Assembly: GCF_041154455.1 (NCBI RefSeq)
Contig: NZ_AP028664.1
Span: 4,713,001-4,777,000, forward strand
Direction of reading: 5' to 3'
Source of the DNA: Variovorax sp. V213
Lineage (GTDB): Bacteria > Pseudomonadota > Gammaproteobacteria > Burkholderiales > Burkholderiaceae_C
DNA length: 64,000 bases
The notes beneath the pieces are model-generated. The model was not told where the DNA came from and did not search any database. It saw only the letters and a program-made list of their open reading frames with translations. Shown in pieces: positions 17,551 through 25,729 of the stretch (the first letter of the stretch is position 1; every line of letters starts with the position of its first letter). The translations under genes and the position numbers were made by a program.

Positions 17551-18858
17551 TCATTCGTAGATTTCGGCGTCCGGATCGGTTGCTTCCATCTCATAGCTCG
17601 CCGCCACCATGGCCAGGCGGCCCACCACGCCATACATGTAGAAGCGGTTGGGCGCGCTCGCGCCCGGCTTGGCGCCGGGCTGCGGCAAGTGCGCACTCTC
17701 GGAAAATGCCAGCGGCACGAAGCTGGCGCCCGGAGACTTCAGGTTCTCGTCGGGGTTGCGCTCGGCATGCACGCGGTAGAAACCGCCCACCACGTAGCGG
17801 TCCATCATGTAGACCACCGGTTCGGCCACGCCGTTGTGCACCCGCTCGTTGGTCAGGACGCCTTCCTGCACGATCACCTCGCCGGGCTCGCGCTGCTCCC
17901 TGGCCGCGCCGCCCTTTGCCGAAGAGGCGCCGCGCGGCTTGCCCACCAGGGCTTCGACCTCCTTGGCGTCTCGGATCGTGATCACGCCCGGGCCTTCGGC
18001 GCCGGTATCGCCCTTGACGACCACGAAAGGCTTTTCGTTGATGCCGTATTCCTTGTACTTGCGGCGGACCTTGGTCAGCACCGCATCCACGTGGCTGGTC
18101 AGCACGTCGATGCCGCGGCCTTCGGCGAAATCGACGCTCTCGGCCCGCGCATAAATGGGGTTGATCAACCAGGGATCGATGCCCAGCAGCTTGCCGAAGC
18201 GCTTGGACAGCTCTTCGTAGCTGTGCAGGTGATTGCTCTTGCGCCGCACCGACCAGCCGGCATGCAGCGGCGGCAGCAGGTACTGCTCGTGAAGGTCTTC
18301 GAGAATGCCCGGCGTGCCGGCCGACAGCTCGTTGTTGAGCAGGATGGTGCAGGGGTCGAAATTCTTGAGCCCGAGGCGGCGCTTGCTGCGCACCACGGGC
18401 TCCAGGCACACCGTTTCGCCGTTGGGCAGCTCGATCTTCTTGGGCGACTTGATCGCCGGATCGATCGAGCCCACCCGCACGTTGAGTCCCGCCATGTGGA
18501 AGATGCGCACCAGCTGCGCGACATTGGCGAGATAGAAGGTGTTCTTCGAGTGGTTCTCCGGAATGACGAGCAGGTTGCGCGCTTCCGGACAGATTTTTTC
18601 GATGGCGGCCTGCGCGGCCTGCACCGCCAGCGGCAGCATCTCCTTGGTGAGATTGTTCCAGCCGCCGGGAAAGAGATTGGTGTCGACGGGCGCCAGCTTG
18701 AAGCCGGCGTTGCGGATGTCGACCGCGCTGTAGAACGGCGGCGTGTGCTCCATCCATTCGAGCCGAAACCAGCGCTCGATGGCAGGCGTCGAGTCGAGTA
18801 CCCGCTGCTCCAGTTCGTTGATCGGGCCGGTCAGGGCGGTGACGAGATGCGGAACCAT
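17551..18858 (-). CDS. gshA: Glutamate-cysteine ligase, proteobacterial type
   Basis: A 435-residue protein of the GshA class found in beta- and some gammaproteobacteria, distinct from the E. coli enzyme. It makes gamma-glutamylcysteine, the first step of glutathione synthesis. Recognisable segments are VTALTGPINELEQRVL at the N-terminus, NLFPGGWNNL near residue 70, VVKGDTGAEGPGV near 280, and the C-terminal FYMYGVVGRLAM. The ATG at 18858 is chosen because the frame upstream is not conserved-looking and a candidate promoter lies at 18899-18927. kup follows on the same strand. Confidence 0.93.
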   Translation of the reverse strand: MVPHLVTALTGPINELEQRVLDSTPAIERWFRLEWMEHTPPFYSAVDIRNAGFKLAPVDTNLFPGGWNNLTKEMLPLAVQAAQAAIEKICPEARNLLVIPENHSKNTFYLANVAQLVRIFHMAGLNVRVGSIDPAIKSPKKIELPNGETVCLEPVVRSKRRLGLKNFDPCTILLNNELSAGTPGILEDLHEQYLLPPLHAGWSVRRKSNHLHSYEELSKRFGKLLGIDPWLINPIYARAESVDFAEGRGIDVLTSHVDAVLTKVRRKYKEYGINEKPFVVVKGDTGAEGPGVITIRDAKEVEALVGKPRGASSAKGGAAREQREPGEVIVQEGVLTNERVHNGVAEPVVYMMDRYVVGGFYRVHAERNPDENLKSPGASFVPLAFSESAHLPQPGAKPGASAPNRFYMYGVVGRLAMVAASYEMEATDPDAEIYE

Positions 18859-18898
18859 GCGGCGGCCTTGTTGGTTTTGTACTTGAAGGTAGAGCGGA

Positions 18899-18927
18899 AT
18901 TGTAGGATTTGGGGGTGGCCGCCCCAA
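18899..18927 (-). promoter_or_regulatory. Candidate sigma-70 promoter for gshA
   Basis: On the minus strand TTGGGG (18922-18927) and TACAAT (18899-18904, five of six matches to the -10 consensus) are separated by exactly 17 bases, about 40 bases upstream of the gshA ATG. The -35 is weak, which may mean activator dependence. A 23-bp inverted repeat lies immediately upstream at 18931-18953. Confidence 0.5.
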
Positions 18928-18930
18928 TGA

Positions 18931-18953
18931 CAAGACTACGTACTGCAGTCTTG
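18931..18953. promoter_or_regulatory. Inverted repeat upstream of the gshA promoter
   Basis: CAAGACT (18931-18937) and AGTCTTG (18947-18953) form a perfect 7-9-7 inverted repeat directly upstream of the proposed gshA -35. There is no T-tract after it in either direction, so a protein-binding site is as likely as a terminator for proA, which ends at 18979. Confidence 0.4.
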
Positions 18954-18978
18954 GTTCAATCCGCCCGCCTCCGGTGCA

Positions 18979-20271
18979 TCAGCTGCGGACTTCGCCCTGC
19001 CCGAGCACCACGTACTTGAGCGAGGTCAGCCCTTCGATGCCGACCGGTCCGCGCGCGTGGAATTTGTCGGTGCTGATGCCGATCTCGGCCCCCAGGCCGA
19101 ACTCGAAACCGTCCGCGAAGCGGGTGCTCGCATTGACCATGACGCTGGCCGAATCGACCTCGCGCAGGAAACGCTGCGCATGCACGTGGTCGCGCGTGAC
19201 GATGGCGTCGGTGTGGTGGCTCGAGTAGCGGTTGATGTGCGCAATGGCCTCGTCGACCCCTTCGACCACCTTGACGCTGATCACGGCGGCAAGATATTCC
19301 TCGGACCAGTCGGACTCGACCGCATCGACGATTCTTGCGCCTGGACCGAAGGTGTCGTCCGCGCGCAGGATGCGGGCCGCGACCGGGTCGCAGCGCATCT
19401 CGACGCCCTTGGCCGCGAAGATGGCTGCGATGCGGGGCAGGAAATCTTCCGCCACCGCGGCCGACACCAGCAGGCCTTCGGCCGCATTGCAGGGGCTGTA
19501 CTTCTGCGTCTTGGCGTTGTCGACGATGCGCAGCGCCATTTCGAACTCGGCCGTGTCGTCCACGTAGACATGGCAGTTGCCGTCGAGGTGCTTGATGACC
19601 GGCACCTTGGCATCGCGGCTGATGCGCTCGATCAGGCCCTTGCCGCCGCGCGGAATGATCACGTCCACGAACTCGGGCATGGCGATCAGCCGGCCCACGG
19701 CTTCGCGGTCGGTGGTCTGCACCAGCTGCACCGCATCGACCGGCAGGCCGGCTTCGGACAGCGCGCCGGACACCAGCAGCGCCAGCGCCTTGTTCGACTC
19801 GATGGCTTCGGAGCCGCCGCGCAGGATGGCCGCGTTGCCGCTCTTGATGGCGAGGCTCGCGGCCTCGATGGTCACGTTGGGGCGGCTCTCGTAGATCATG
19901 CCGAAGACGCCGATCGGCACGCGCATCTGGCCCACGCGGATGCCGCTGGGCTGCTGCTTCATGCCGATGATCTCGCCGATCACGTCGGCCATGCCGGCGA
20001 GCTGCTCGCAGCCCAGGGCCACGGTCTCGATGACCTTGGGCGTGAGCTTGAGGCGATCGACCATCGGCGCCGAAAGGCCGGCGGCGGTGGCGCGCGCCAG
20101 GTCCTTCTCGTTGGCCTCGGCCAAGGCCGGGCCGGCTTCGCGCAGGCGCCGGGCCAACGCCTTCAATGCTCTGTTTTTGGTAGCTGCATCCGCACGGGCC
20201 ATGAGGAATGCAGCGGCTTTTGCCTGCAGGCCGAGGGCTTGCATGTGCTCGCTGACGTTGAACGCGTTCAT
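18979..20271 (-). CDS. proA: Gamma-glutamyl phosphate reductase (glutamate-5-semialdehyde dehydrogenase)
   Basis: A 430-residue aldehyde-dehydrogenase-fold enzyme of proline synthesis. It reduces glutamyl-5-phosphate with NADPH. The catalytic Cys lies in QKYSPCNAAEG near residue 260; the N-terminal RPNVTIEAASLAIKSGNA and C-terminal GFEFGLGAEIGIST are typical. The start at 20271 (MNAFNVSEHM) is preferred to an ATG six codons upstream. It is last in the leuS-lptE-holA-proA string, 23 bases after holA. proB is not in the window. Confidence 0.96.
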   Translation of the reverse strand: MNAFNVSEHMQALGLQAKAAAFLMARADAATKNRALKALARRLREAGPALAEANEKDLARATAAGLSAPMVDRLKLTPKVIETVALGCEQLAGMADVIGEIIGMKQQPSGIRVGQMRVPIGVFGMIYESRPNVTIEAASLAIKSGNAAILRGGSEAIESNKALALLVSGALSEAGLPVDAVQLVQTTDREAVGRLIAMPEFVDVIIPRGGKGLIERISRDAKVPVIKHLDGNCHVYVDDTAEFEMALRIVDNAKTQKYSPCNAAEGLLVSAAVAEDFLPRIAAIFAAKGVEMRCDPVAARILRADDTFGPGARIVDAVESDWSEEYLAAVISVKVVEGVDEAIAHINRYSSHHTDAIVTRDHVHAQRFLREVDSASVMVNASTRFADGFEFGLGAEIGISTDKFHARGPVGIEGLTSLKYVVLGQGEVRS

Positions 20272-20294
20272 GCCGGCATTTTCCTGCATTTGGA

Positions 20295-21404
20295 TCAACC
20301 CCAGGCTTTGGACCCTTGCCGTGTTGCCCCCCCTGCGGGAGAGGGAGCTGCAGCCGCACTGCTGCAGGCACGGCACAGCATCAGTGCCAGGCGCTGCAGC
20401 GCCTGCCAGCCGCTGGCGGGCCAGTCGGGCTGCTTCAGTCCCTTGCAGATGCCGTCCACCACATGGGCGGCGCGCAGCAGCCGCGCCAGCATGCGGTCGT
20501 CGAGCCGGGGCAGCACGCGCTCGAAGGCGCGCTCGCGCGGACCCCAGATGCGGTTTTCGCGCAGCGCCATGGGCAGCGGCCGGCCCGAGGCCATGGCATC
20601 TTTCACGCGCTTGAGCGCGCGGATGTCCTCGGCCAGCGTGTAGTGCACCAGCACCTCGGCCTCGCCCTCGGCCTGCAGGCCATCGAGCATGCGCGCCACG
20701 CGCTGCGGGTTGCCGGCCAGGACGGCTTCCGAGAGCTTGAACACGTCGTAGCGGGCCACGTTGTTGACCGCAGCTTCGACCTGCTCCCAGCTCAGCTCGC
20801 CCGCGGGGTGCAGCAAGGCGAGCTTCTGGATTTCCTGGTGCGCGGCCAGCAGGTTGCCCTCGACGCGGTCGGCAAAGAACTGCAGCGTGCGCTGCCCTTC
20901 GTCGCCCGGCATGACGCGCTGGCCCTGGAGGCCCAGGCGCTGTGCGATCCATTGCGGCAGCGCGGCGCGTTCGATCGGGTCGACCTGCAGCGTCACACCG
21001 TTGTTCTCGAGCGCCGAAAACCAGGCGCCGGTGCGCGTAGCCTTGTCCAGCCGCGGCAGCATCACGAGCGTGAGCGTGCTGTCGTTGCCCTGTGCCGCCT
21101 CGGCCAGCTGCTGCAGCGCCGTGCTGCCGTCCTTGCCGGGCTTGCCCGAAGGAATGCGGATCTCGACGATCTGCCTGTCGGCAAAGAGCGAAAGCGAGCC
21201 GCCGGCCGCGAGCACCGCGCTCCAGTCGAAGTGCGCGCCGGCCACGGTGTACGAACTGCGCTCCGTGTAGCCCTGCACGCGCGCCGCAGTTCGAATGGCG
21301 TCCGCCGCCTCTTGCGCGAGCAGCGGCTCGTCGCCGTGGATCGTGTAGAGGGACTTCAGCCCCTTCTGCAGATGGGGGCCCAATTGGGCGCTGGCAAGTT
21401 GCAT
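20295..21404 (-). CDS. holA: DNA polymerase III subunit delta
   Basis: A 369-residue clamp-loader delta subunit. The opening ASAQLGPHLQKGLKSLYTIHGDEPLLAQEAADAIR-type N-terminus fits the AAA+-like domain without a P-loop, and the C-terminal collar helices follow. Delta opens the beta sliding clamp. It lies 21 bases after lptE in the conserved betaproteobacterial order leuS-lptE-holA. The last 25 residues are Ala/Ser/Pro/Gly-rich and may be a dispensable tail. Confidence 0.93.
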   Translation of the reverse strand: MQLASAQLGPHLQKGLKSLYTIHGDEPLLAQEAADAIRTAARVQGYTERSSYTVAGAHFDWSAVLAAGGSLSLFADRQIVEIRIPSGKPGKDGSTALQQLAEAAQGNDSTLTLVMLPRLDKATRTGAWFSALENNGVTLQVDPIERAALPQWIAQRLGLQGQRVMPGDEGQRTLQFFADRVEGNLLAAHQEIQKLALLHPAGELSWEQVEAAVNNVARYDVFKLSEAVLAGNPQRVARMLDGLQAEGEAEVLVHYTLAEDIRALKRVKDAMASGRPLPMALRENRIWGPRERAFERVLPRLDDRMLARLLRAAHVVDGICKGLKQPDWPASGWQALQRLALMLCRACSSAAAAPSPAGGATRQGSKAWG

Positions 21405-21425
21405 GGCGTGCGGCGGGGGCGCGGC

Positions 21426-21947
21426 CTAGAGTTCCTTGACGGCCGCGAGGCGGCGCATCAGCTGCTGCGCGATGTCGGCCTGCATGTCGCGGTACAGCAG
21501 CTCGGCCTCGCCTTCCTTGGCCAGCGCATTGGTTTCGTTGAAGCTCAGGTCGCGCGTCTGCGAAACTTCGGTGGGGGGCAGCAGCACCTTGCCACCCGGC
21601 GTGCGCAGGCTGAAGCGAACGCGCAGCTGCAGCTGCAGCTCGCGCAGCAGGCCCGCCGAATTGGTCGAGATCACGATGCGGTCGCGGTTCTCGCCCAGGA
21701 TCTCGAGGATCGCGTCGGCGGTTTGCGCCTCGGTGGGCGGCACCAGCGTCACGGTGCCCGCGCCCCGCATTTCGCGCCGCAGCCGGTTGATCAGCTCCGA
21801 ATTGCCCGACACCGACAGCGTCTTGAACGCAAACACCGGCGCCTTGCGCAGTTCGAACCCGCAGCCGGCCAGGCCCAGGCTGGCACCCACCGCGGCGAGA
21901 CCCAGGAAAAAGCCGCGGCGCGGCAGCGAGGCGTTGCGATTGTTCAT
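21426..21947 (-). CDS. lptE: LPS-assembly lipoprotein LptE
   Basis: A 173-residue lipoprotein with a signal peptide ending in the lipobox LAGC near residue 28. LptE plugs the LptD outer-membrane translocon for lipopolysaccharide. The pattern FKTLSVSGNSELINRLRREM and later IVISTNSAGLLRELQLQLRVRF is typical. It starts 11 bases after the leuS stop and precedes holA, the standard arrangement. Confidence 0.93.
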   Translation of the reverse strand: MNNRNASLPRRGFFLGLAAVGASLGLAGCGFELRKAPVFAFKTLSVSGNSELINRLRREMRGAGTVTLVPPTEAQTADAILEILGENRDRIVISTNSAGLLRELQLQLRVRFSLRTPGGKVLLPPTEVSQTRDLSFNETNALAKEGEAELLYRDMQADIAQQLMRRLAAVKEL

Positions 21948-21958
21948 GCTTCTATCGT

Positions 21959-24589
21959 TCAAATGACCACGTTGACCAGGCGTCCGGGAACCACGATGAC
22001 GCGCTTGGGCGACGCACCTTCGGCGAACTTGACGAAGTCGTCGCACGAAAGCGCGAGTTCTTCGATCTCGGCCTTGGAGGCGCCGGCGGGCACGCGCAGC
22101 GCGCCGCGCAGCTTGCCGTTGACCTGGAGCATGAGTTCGATCTCGTCCTGCTCGAGCGCGCCGACGTCCACCACCGGCCAGGGTGCATCGAGCAGATCGC
22201 CCATTTCCTTGTCGTAGCCGAGCTGCTGCCAGAGCTGGTGCGCGATGTGCGGCGTGGCGGGGTACAGGCAGCGCAGCAGGATGCCGAAGCCCTCGCGCAG
22301 CGCAGCCGCGTCGGCCGCGCTGCCGTCGGGCTTGAAGCCCTCGAGCGCGTTGAGCAGCTTCATCGCGCCCGACACCACGGTGTTGTATTGCATGCGCTGG
22401 TAGTCGTAGTCGACCTGGCGCAGCACGGCGTGCACTTCGCGGCGCAGTGCCTGGGCGGCCTTGCCGAAGGACTGGCCGCCGATCGACGCGGGCTGCACGT
22501 CGGCCTGCGCCACGCCGAAGTTCCAGACCCGGCGCAGGAAGCGGTAGCTGCCTTCGACGGCCGCGTCGTTCCACTCGAGCGTGGCTTCGGGCGGCGCGGT
22601 GAACATGGTGTACAGGCGCGCGGTGTCGGCGCCGTATTTTTCGATCAGGTCCTGCGGGTCGACGCCGTTGCGCTCGCTCTTGCCCATCTTGCCGACACCG
22701 CCGTAGTCGACCTGGGTGCCGTCGGCGGTGGTGCCGCCGGCGATACGGCCCTGCGCGTCGAGCACCGGGGTCACTTCCGAAGGCGGGAAGTAGTCCTTGC
22801 CGCCCTTCGCGTTGCGCTTGTAGAAGATGTGGTTGAGCACCATCCCCTGCGTGAGCAGCTTGCTGAAGGGCTCGTCGGCTTTCACGAGGCCGAGGTCGCG
22901 CATCACCTTGGTCCAGAAGCGCGCATACAGCAGGTGAAGAATCGCGTGCTCGATGCCGCCGATGTACTGGTCCATCGGCATCCAGTAGTCGGCACCCTCC
23001 GCGACCATGGCCTGGTCGTTCTTCGGGTCGCAGTAGCGCATGAAGTACCACGACGAATCGACAAAGGTGTCCATCGTGTCGGTCTCGCGCCGCGCGGGCT
23101 TGCCGCACACGGGGCAGACCACGCCGGCATGGAAGCCTTCGTGCTTGGCCAGCGGATTGCCCGAGCCGTCGGGCACGCAGTCGGTCGGCAGCACCACGGG
23201 CAGGTCCTTCTCGGGGACCGGCACGGCGCCATGCTCGTCGCAATGGATGATCGGGATCGGCGTGCCCCAGTAGCGCTGTCGGCTCACGCCCCAGTCGCGC
23301 AGGCGCCAGGTGGTCTGCATTTCCCCCAGGCCCCTCTGGCTCAGTGCATGCGCCACGGCGGCCACGGCCTCCCTGTAGGTCATGCCGCTGAAGTTGTCGG
23401 AGTTGATGGTCACGCCGCGCTGCTTGTCGGCGTACCAGTCCTGCCACTTGTGATAGTCGAAGTGCGGCTCGTCGTCGACCAGCACCACCTGGATGATCTC
23501 GATGCGGTACTTGTTGGCAAAGGCGAAGTCGCGCTCGTCGTGCGCGGGCACGCCCATCACGGCGCCGTCGCCGTAGTTGATGAGCACGTAGTTGCCGACC
23601 CACACCGGCACCTGCTCGTCGGTGATCGGGTGCGTCACGGTCAGGCCCGTGGGCACGCCCTTCTTCTCCTGCGTGGCGAGTTCGGCCTCGGTGGTGCCGC
23701 CGGCCTTGCACTCCTCGATGAAGGCCGCGACCTTCGGATCGAGCGTGGCGGCGTGCATGGCCAGCGGATGCTCGGGCGCCACGGCGCAGAAGGTGACCCC
23801 CATGATGGTGTCGGCCCGCGTGGTGAAGACGTACATGCGGCCGTCCTGGATCAGCTTGCCGCTCGCGTCCTTGATGTCATGCGTGAAGGCGAAGCGCACG
23901 CCCTCGCTCTTGCCGATCCAGTTTTCCTGCATCAGCTTGACGCGCTCGGGCCAGCCCGGCAGCTTGTGCTGGGTGTGCTCGAGCAGTTCCTCGGCGTAGT
24001 CGCTGATCTTCAGGTAGTAGCCCGGGATCTCGCGGCGCTCGACCGTGGCGCCGGTGCGCCAGCCCTTGCCGTCGATGACCTGCTCGTTGGCCAGCACGGT
24101 CTGGTCGACCGGGTCCCAGTTGACGACCTGGGTCTTGCGGTAGGCAATGCCCTTTTCGAGCATCTTCAGGAACAGCCACTGGTTCCACTTGTAGTAGCTC
24201 GGGTCGCAGGTGGCGATCTCGCGGCTCCAGTCGATGGCCAGGCCCATGGCCTGGAGCTGGCCGCGCATGTAGTCGATGTTCTCGTAGGTCCACTTGGCAG
24301 GAGGAACGCCGTTCTTCAGCGCCGCGTTCTCGGCCGGAAGGCCGAAGGCGTCCCAGCCCATGGGCATCAGCACGTTGTAACCGCTCATGCGCAGGTAGCG
24401 CGTGAGCATGTCGTTGATGGTGTAGTTGCGCACGTGGCCCATGTGCAGCTTGCCGCTGGGGTACGGCAGCATCGAGCAGGCGTAGTACTTCTTGCGGCTC
24501 GCGTCCTCGGTGACGCGGTAGGCATCGGCGGCGCTCCATTGCGCCTGGGCAGCGGACTCGACGTCGCTGGGTTTGTAGCTGGGGTTCAT
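21959..24589 (-). CDS. leuS: Leucyl-tRNA synthetase
   Basis: An 876-residue class I synthetase of normal length. The HIGH motif appears as HMGH near residue 50 (PSGKLHMGHVRNY), followed by the CP1 editing domain (about 220-420). The KMSKS motif appears as KMGKS near residue 636 (KMGKSERNGVDP). The ATG at 24589 is followed by the normal N-terminus (KPSDVESAAQAQWSA). It heads the leuS-lptE-holA-proA string and diverges from the Bug-type gene. Confidence 0.97.
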   Translation of the reverse strand: MNPSYKPSDVESAAQAQWSAADAYRVTEDASRKKYYACSMLPYPSGKLHMGHVRNYTINDMLTRYLRMSGYNVLMPMGWDAFGLPAENAALKNGVPPAKWTYENIDYMRGQLQAMGLAIDWSREIATCDPSYYKWNQWLFLKMLEKGIAYRKTQVVNWDPVDQTVLANEQVIDGKGWRTGATVERREIPGYYLKISDYAEELLEHTQHKLPGWPERVKLMQENWIGKSEGVRFAFTHDIKDASGKLIQDGRMYVFTTRADTIMGVTFCAVAPEHPLAMHAATLDPKVAAFIEECKAGGTTEAELATQEKKGVPTGLTVTHPITDEQVPVWVGNYVLINYGDGAVMGVPAHDERDFAFANKYRIEIIQVVLVDDEPHFDYHKWQDWYADKQRGVTINSDNFSGMTYREAVAAVAHALSQRGLGEMQTTWRLRDWGVSRQRYWGTPIPIIHCDEHGAVPVPEKDLPVVLPTDCVPDGSGNPLAKHEGFHAGVVCPVCGKPARRETDTMDTFVDSSWYFMRYCDPKNDQAMVAEGADYWMPMDQYIGGIEHAILHLLYARFWTKVMRDLGLVKADEPFSKLLTQGMVLNHIFYKRNAKGGKDYFPPSEVTPVLDAQGRIAGGTTADGTQVDYGGVGKMGKSERNGVDPQDLIEKYGADTARLYTMFTAPPEATLEWNDAAVEGSYRFLRRVWNFGVAQADVQPASIGGQSFGKAAQALRREVHAVLRQVDYDYQRMQYNTVVSGAMKLLNALEGFKPDGSAADAAALREGFGILLRCLYPATPHIAHQLWQQLGYDKEMGDLLDAPWPVVDVGALEQDEIELMLQVNGKLRGALRVPAGASKAEIEELALSCDDFVKFAEGASPKRVIVVPGRLVNVVI

Positions 24590-24712
24590 GACGGTTCGGC
24601 AGGAGCCCGGCTCGGAGCGAGCCGGGGAAGGCGGATTATCGCGCCCGGGCGGCCTCCCGGGCCGGCAGACTCTAGACTTGAGGCACGTAACCTGCGTGTT
24701 GCGCGGGTAACG

Positions 24713-24733
24713 CCTGCCCTCTGGCAGGTTTTT
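24713..24733 (+). terminator. Terminator-like hairpin in the leader of the Bug-type gene
   Basis: CCTGCC (24713-24718), loop CTCT, GGCAGG (24723-24728) and then five T residues. It reads in the plus direction only 18 bases before the ATG at 24752, and no plus-strand gene lies upstream, so it is a candidate attenuator or the end of a short leader RNA. Confidence 0.55.
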
Positions 24734-24751
24734 CGCACCGTCTGGAATGCC

Positions 24752-25729
24752 ATGAAACTGCTCCTGAAATACCTGACACTGGGCCTCGCGGCCGCCGCCA
24801 GCCTGGCCGTGATGCCGCTCCACGCGCAGCAGAACAACGACAAGCCGCTGCGCATCGTGGTGCCCTTCGCGGCCGGCGGGGCGCAGGACGTGATCGCCCG
24901 CTACCTGGGTGCCAAGCTCGGCGACAAGCTGGGCGCAACCGTCATCGTGGACAACAAGGCGGGTGCGGGCGGCATCGTGGCGGCCGACGCGGTGGCCAAG
25001 GCGACCGACGGTGCCACCGTGCTGCTGGCCACCGGCGGTGCCATCACCATCGCGCCCCATCTGCAGGCCAAGCTGCCCTACGACCCCGTGCACGACCTCG
25101 CGCCCGTGGCCCTGGTCGGCGACACGCCGATGACCCTGGCCGTTCGCGCCGAAAGCCCCTACAAGACCCTGGCCGACGTGCTGCGCGACGCCAAGGCCAA
25201 GCCGGGGCAGGTGACCTATGCCTCCACGGGCAACGGCACGGTGTCGCACCTCACGGGCGCGCTGCTGGCGCAGGCGAGCGGCGTGAACCTGCTGCATGTG
25301 CCCTACCGCGGTGCGGCACCGGCGCTGACCGACCTGCTGGGCGGCCAGGTGGCGCTGATCGTCACCAGCGCCGCCTCCATCGAGCCGATGGTTGCGAGCG
25401 GCAAGGCGCGGGTGCTCGGCACCTTCTCGCGCGCGGCCCTGCCCAGCCTCGGCACGCCGCCGACGGTCGCCGAGGCGGCGGGCCTCGCGGGCATGGACGT
25501 GCCGGTCTGGGTCGGCGTGATGGCGCCCGCACGCATGCCGGCGGCCAGCATCGAGAAGCTTTCCGCGGCGCTGGTCGAGGTGTGCAACCTGCCCGAAACC
25601 AAGCAGCGCTTCGCCCAGCTCGGCGCGGTGAACACCTGCGGCGGCGGCGCGGCACTGGGCAAGGTGATTGGAGAAGACAGCCAGCGCTGGGCAAAAGTAA
25701 TCAAGCAGGGCGGGATCAAGGTTGATTGA
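24752..25729 (+). CDS. Bug-family tripartite tricarboxylate transporter substrate-binding protein
   Basis: A 325-residue periplasmic protein. A Sec signal peptide (MKLLLKYLTLGLAAAASLAVMP to LHA) is followed by the Bug/TctC pattern: PLRIVVPFAAGGAQDVIARYL, IVDNKAGAGGIVAAD, and HVPYRGAAPALTDLLGGQV. These proteins bind small carboxylates or amides. No tctA/tctB membrane genes are adjacent, as is usual for the expanded Bug family of Burkholderiales. Its 3' end overlaps the opine-dehydrogenase-like gene by 8 bases. Confidence 0.93.
   Translation: MKLLLKYLTLGLAAAASLAVMPLHAQQNNDKPLRIVVPFAAGGAQDVIARYLGAKLGDKLGATVIVDNKAGAGGIVAADAVAKATDGATVLLATGGAITIAPHLQAKLPYDPVHDLAPVALVGDTPMTLAVRAESPYKTLADVLRDAKAKPGQVTYASTGNGTVSHLTGALLAQASGVNLLHVPYRGAAPALTDLLGGQVALIVTSAASIEPMVASGKARVLGTFSRAALPSLGTPPTVAEAAGLAGMDVPVWVGVMAPARMPAASIEKLSAALVEVCNLPETKQRFAQLGAVNTCGGGAALGKVIGEDSQRWAKVIKQGGIKVD

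Noticed and set aside
22238..24751. Long plus-strand open frame across leuS that continues into the Bug-type gene
   Set aside because: Antisense to leuS with low-complexity composition; only the part from 24752 is a real protein.
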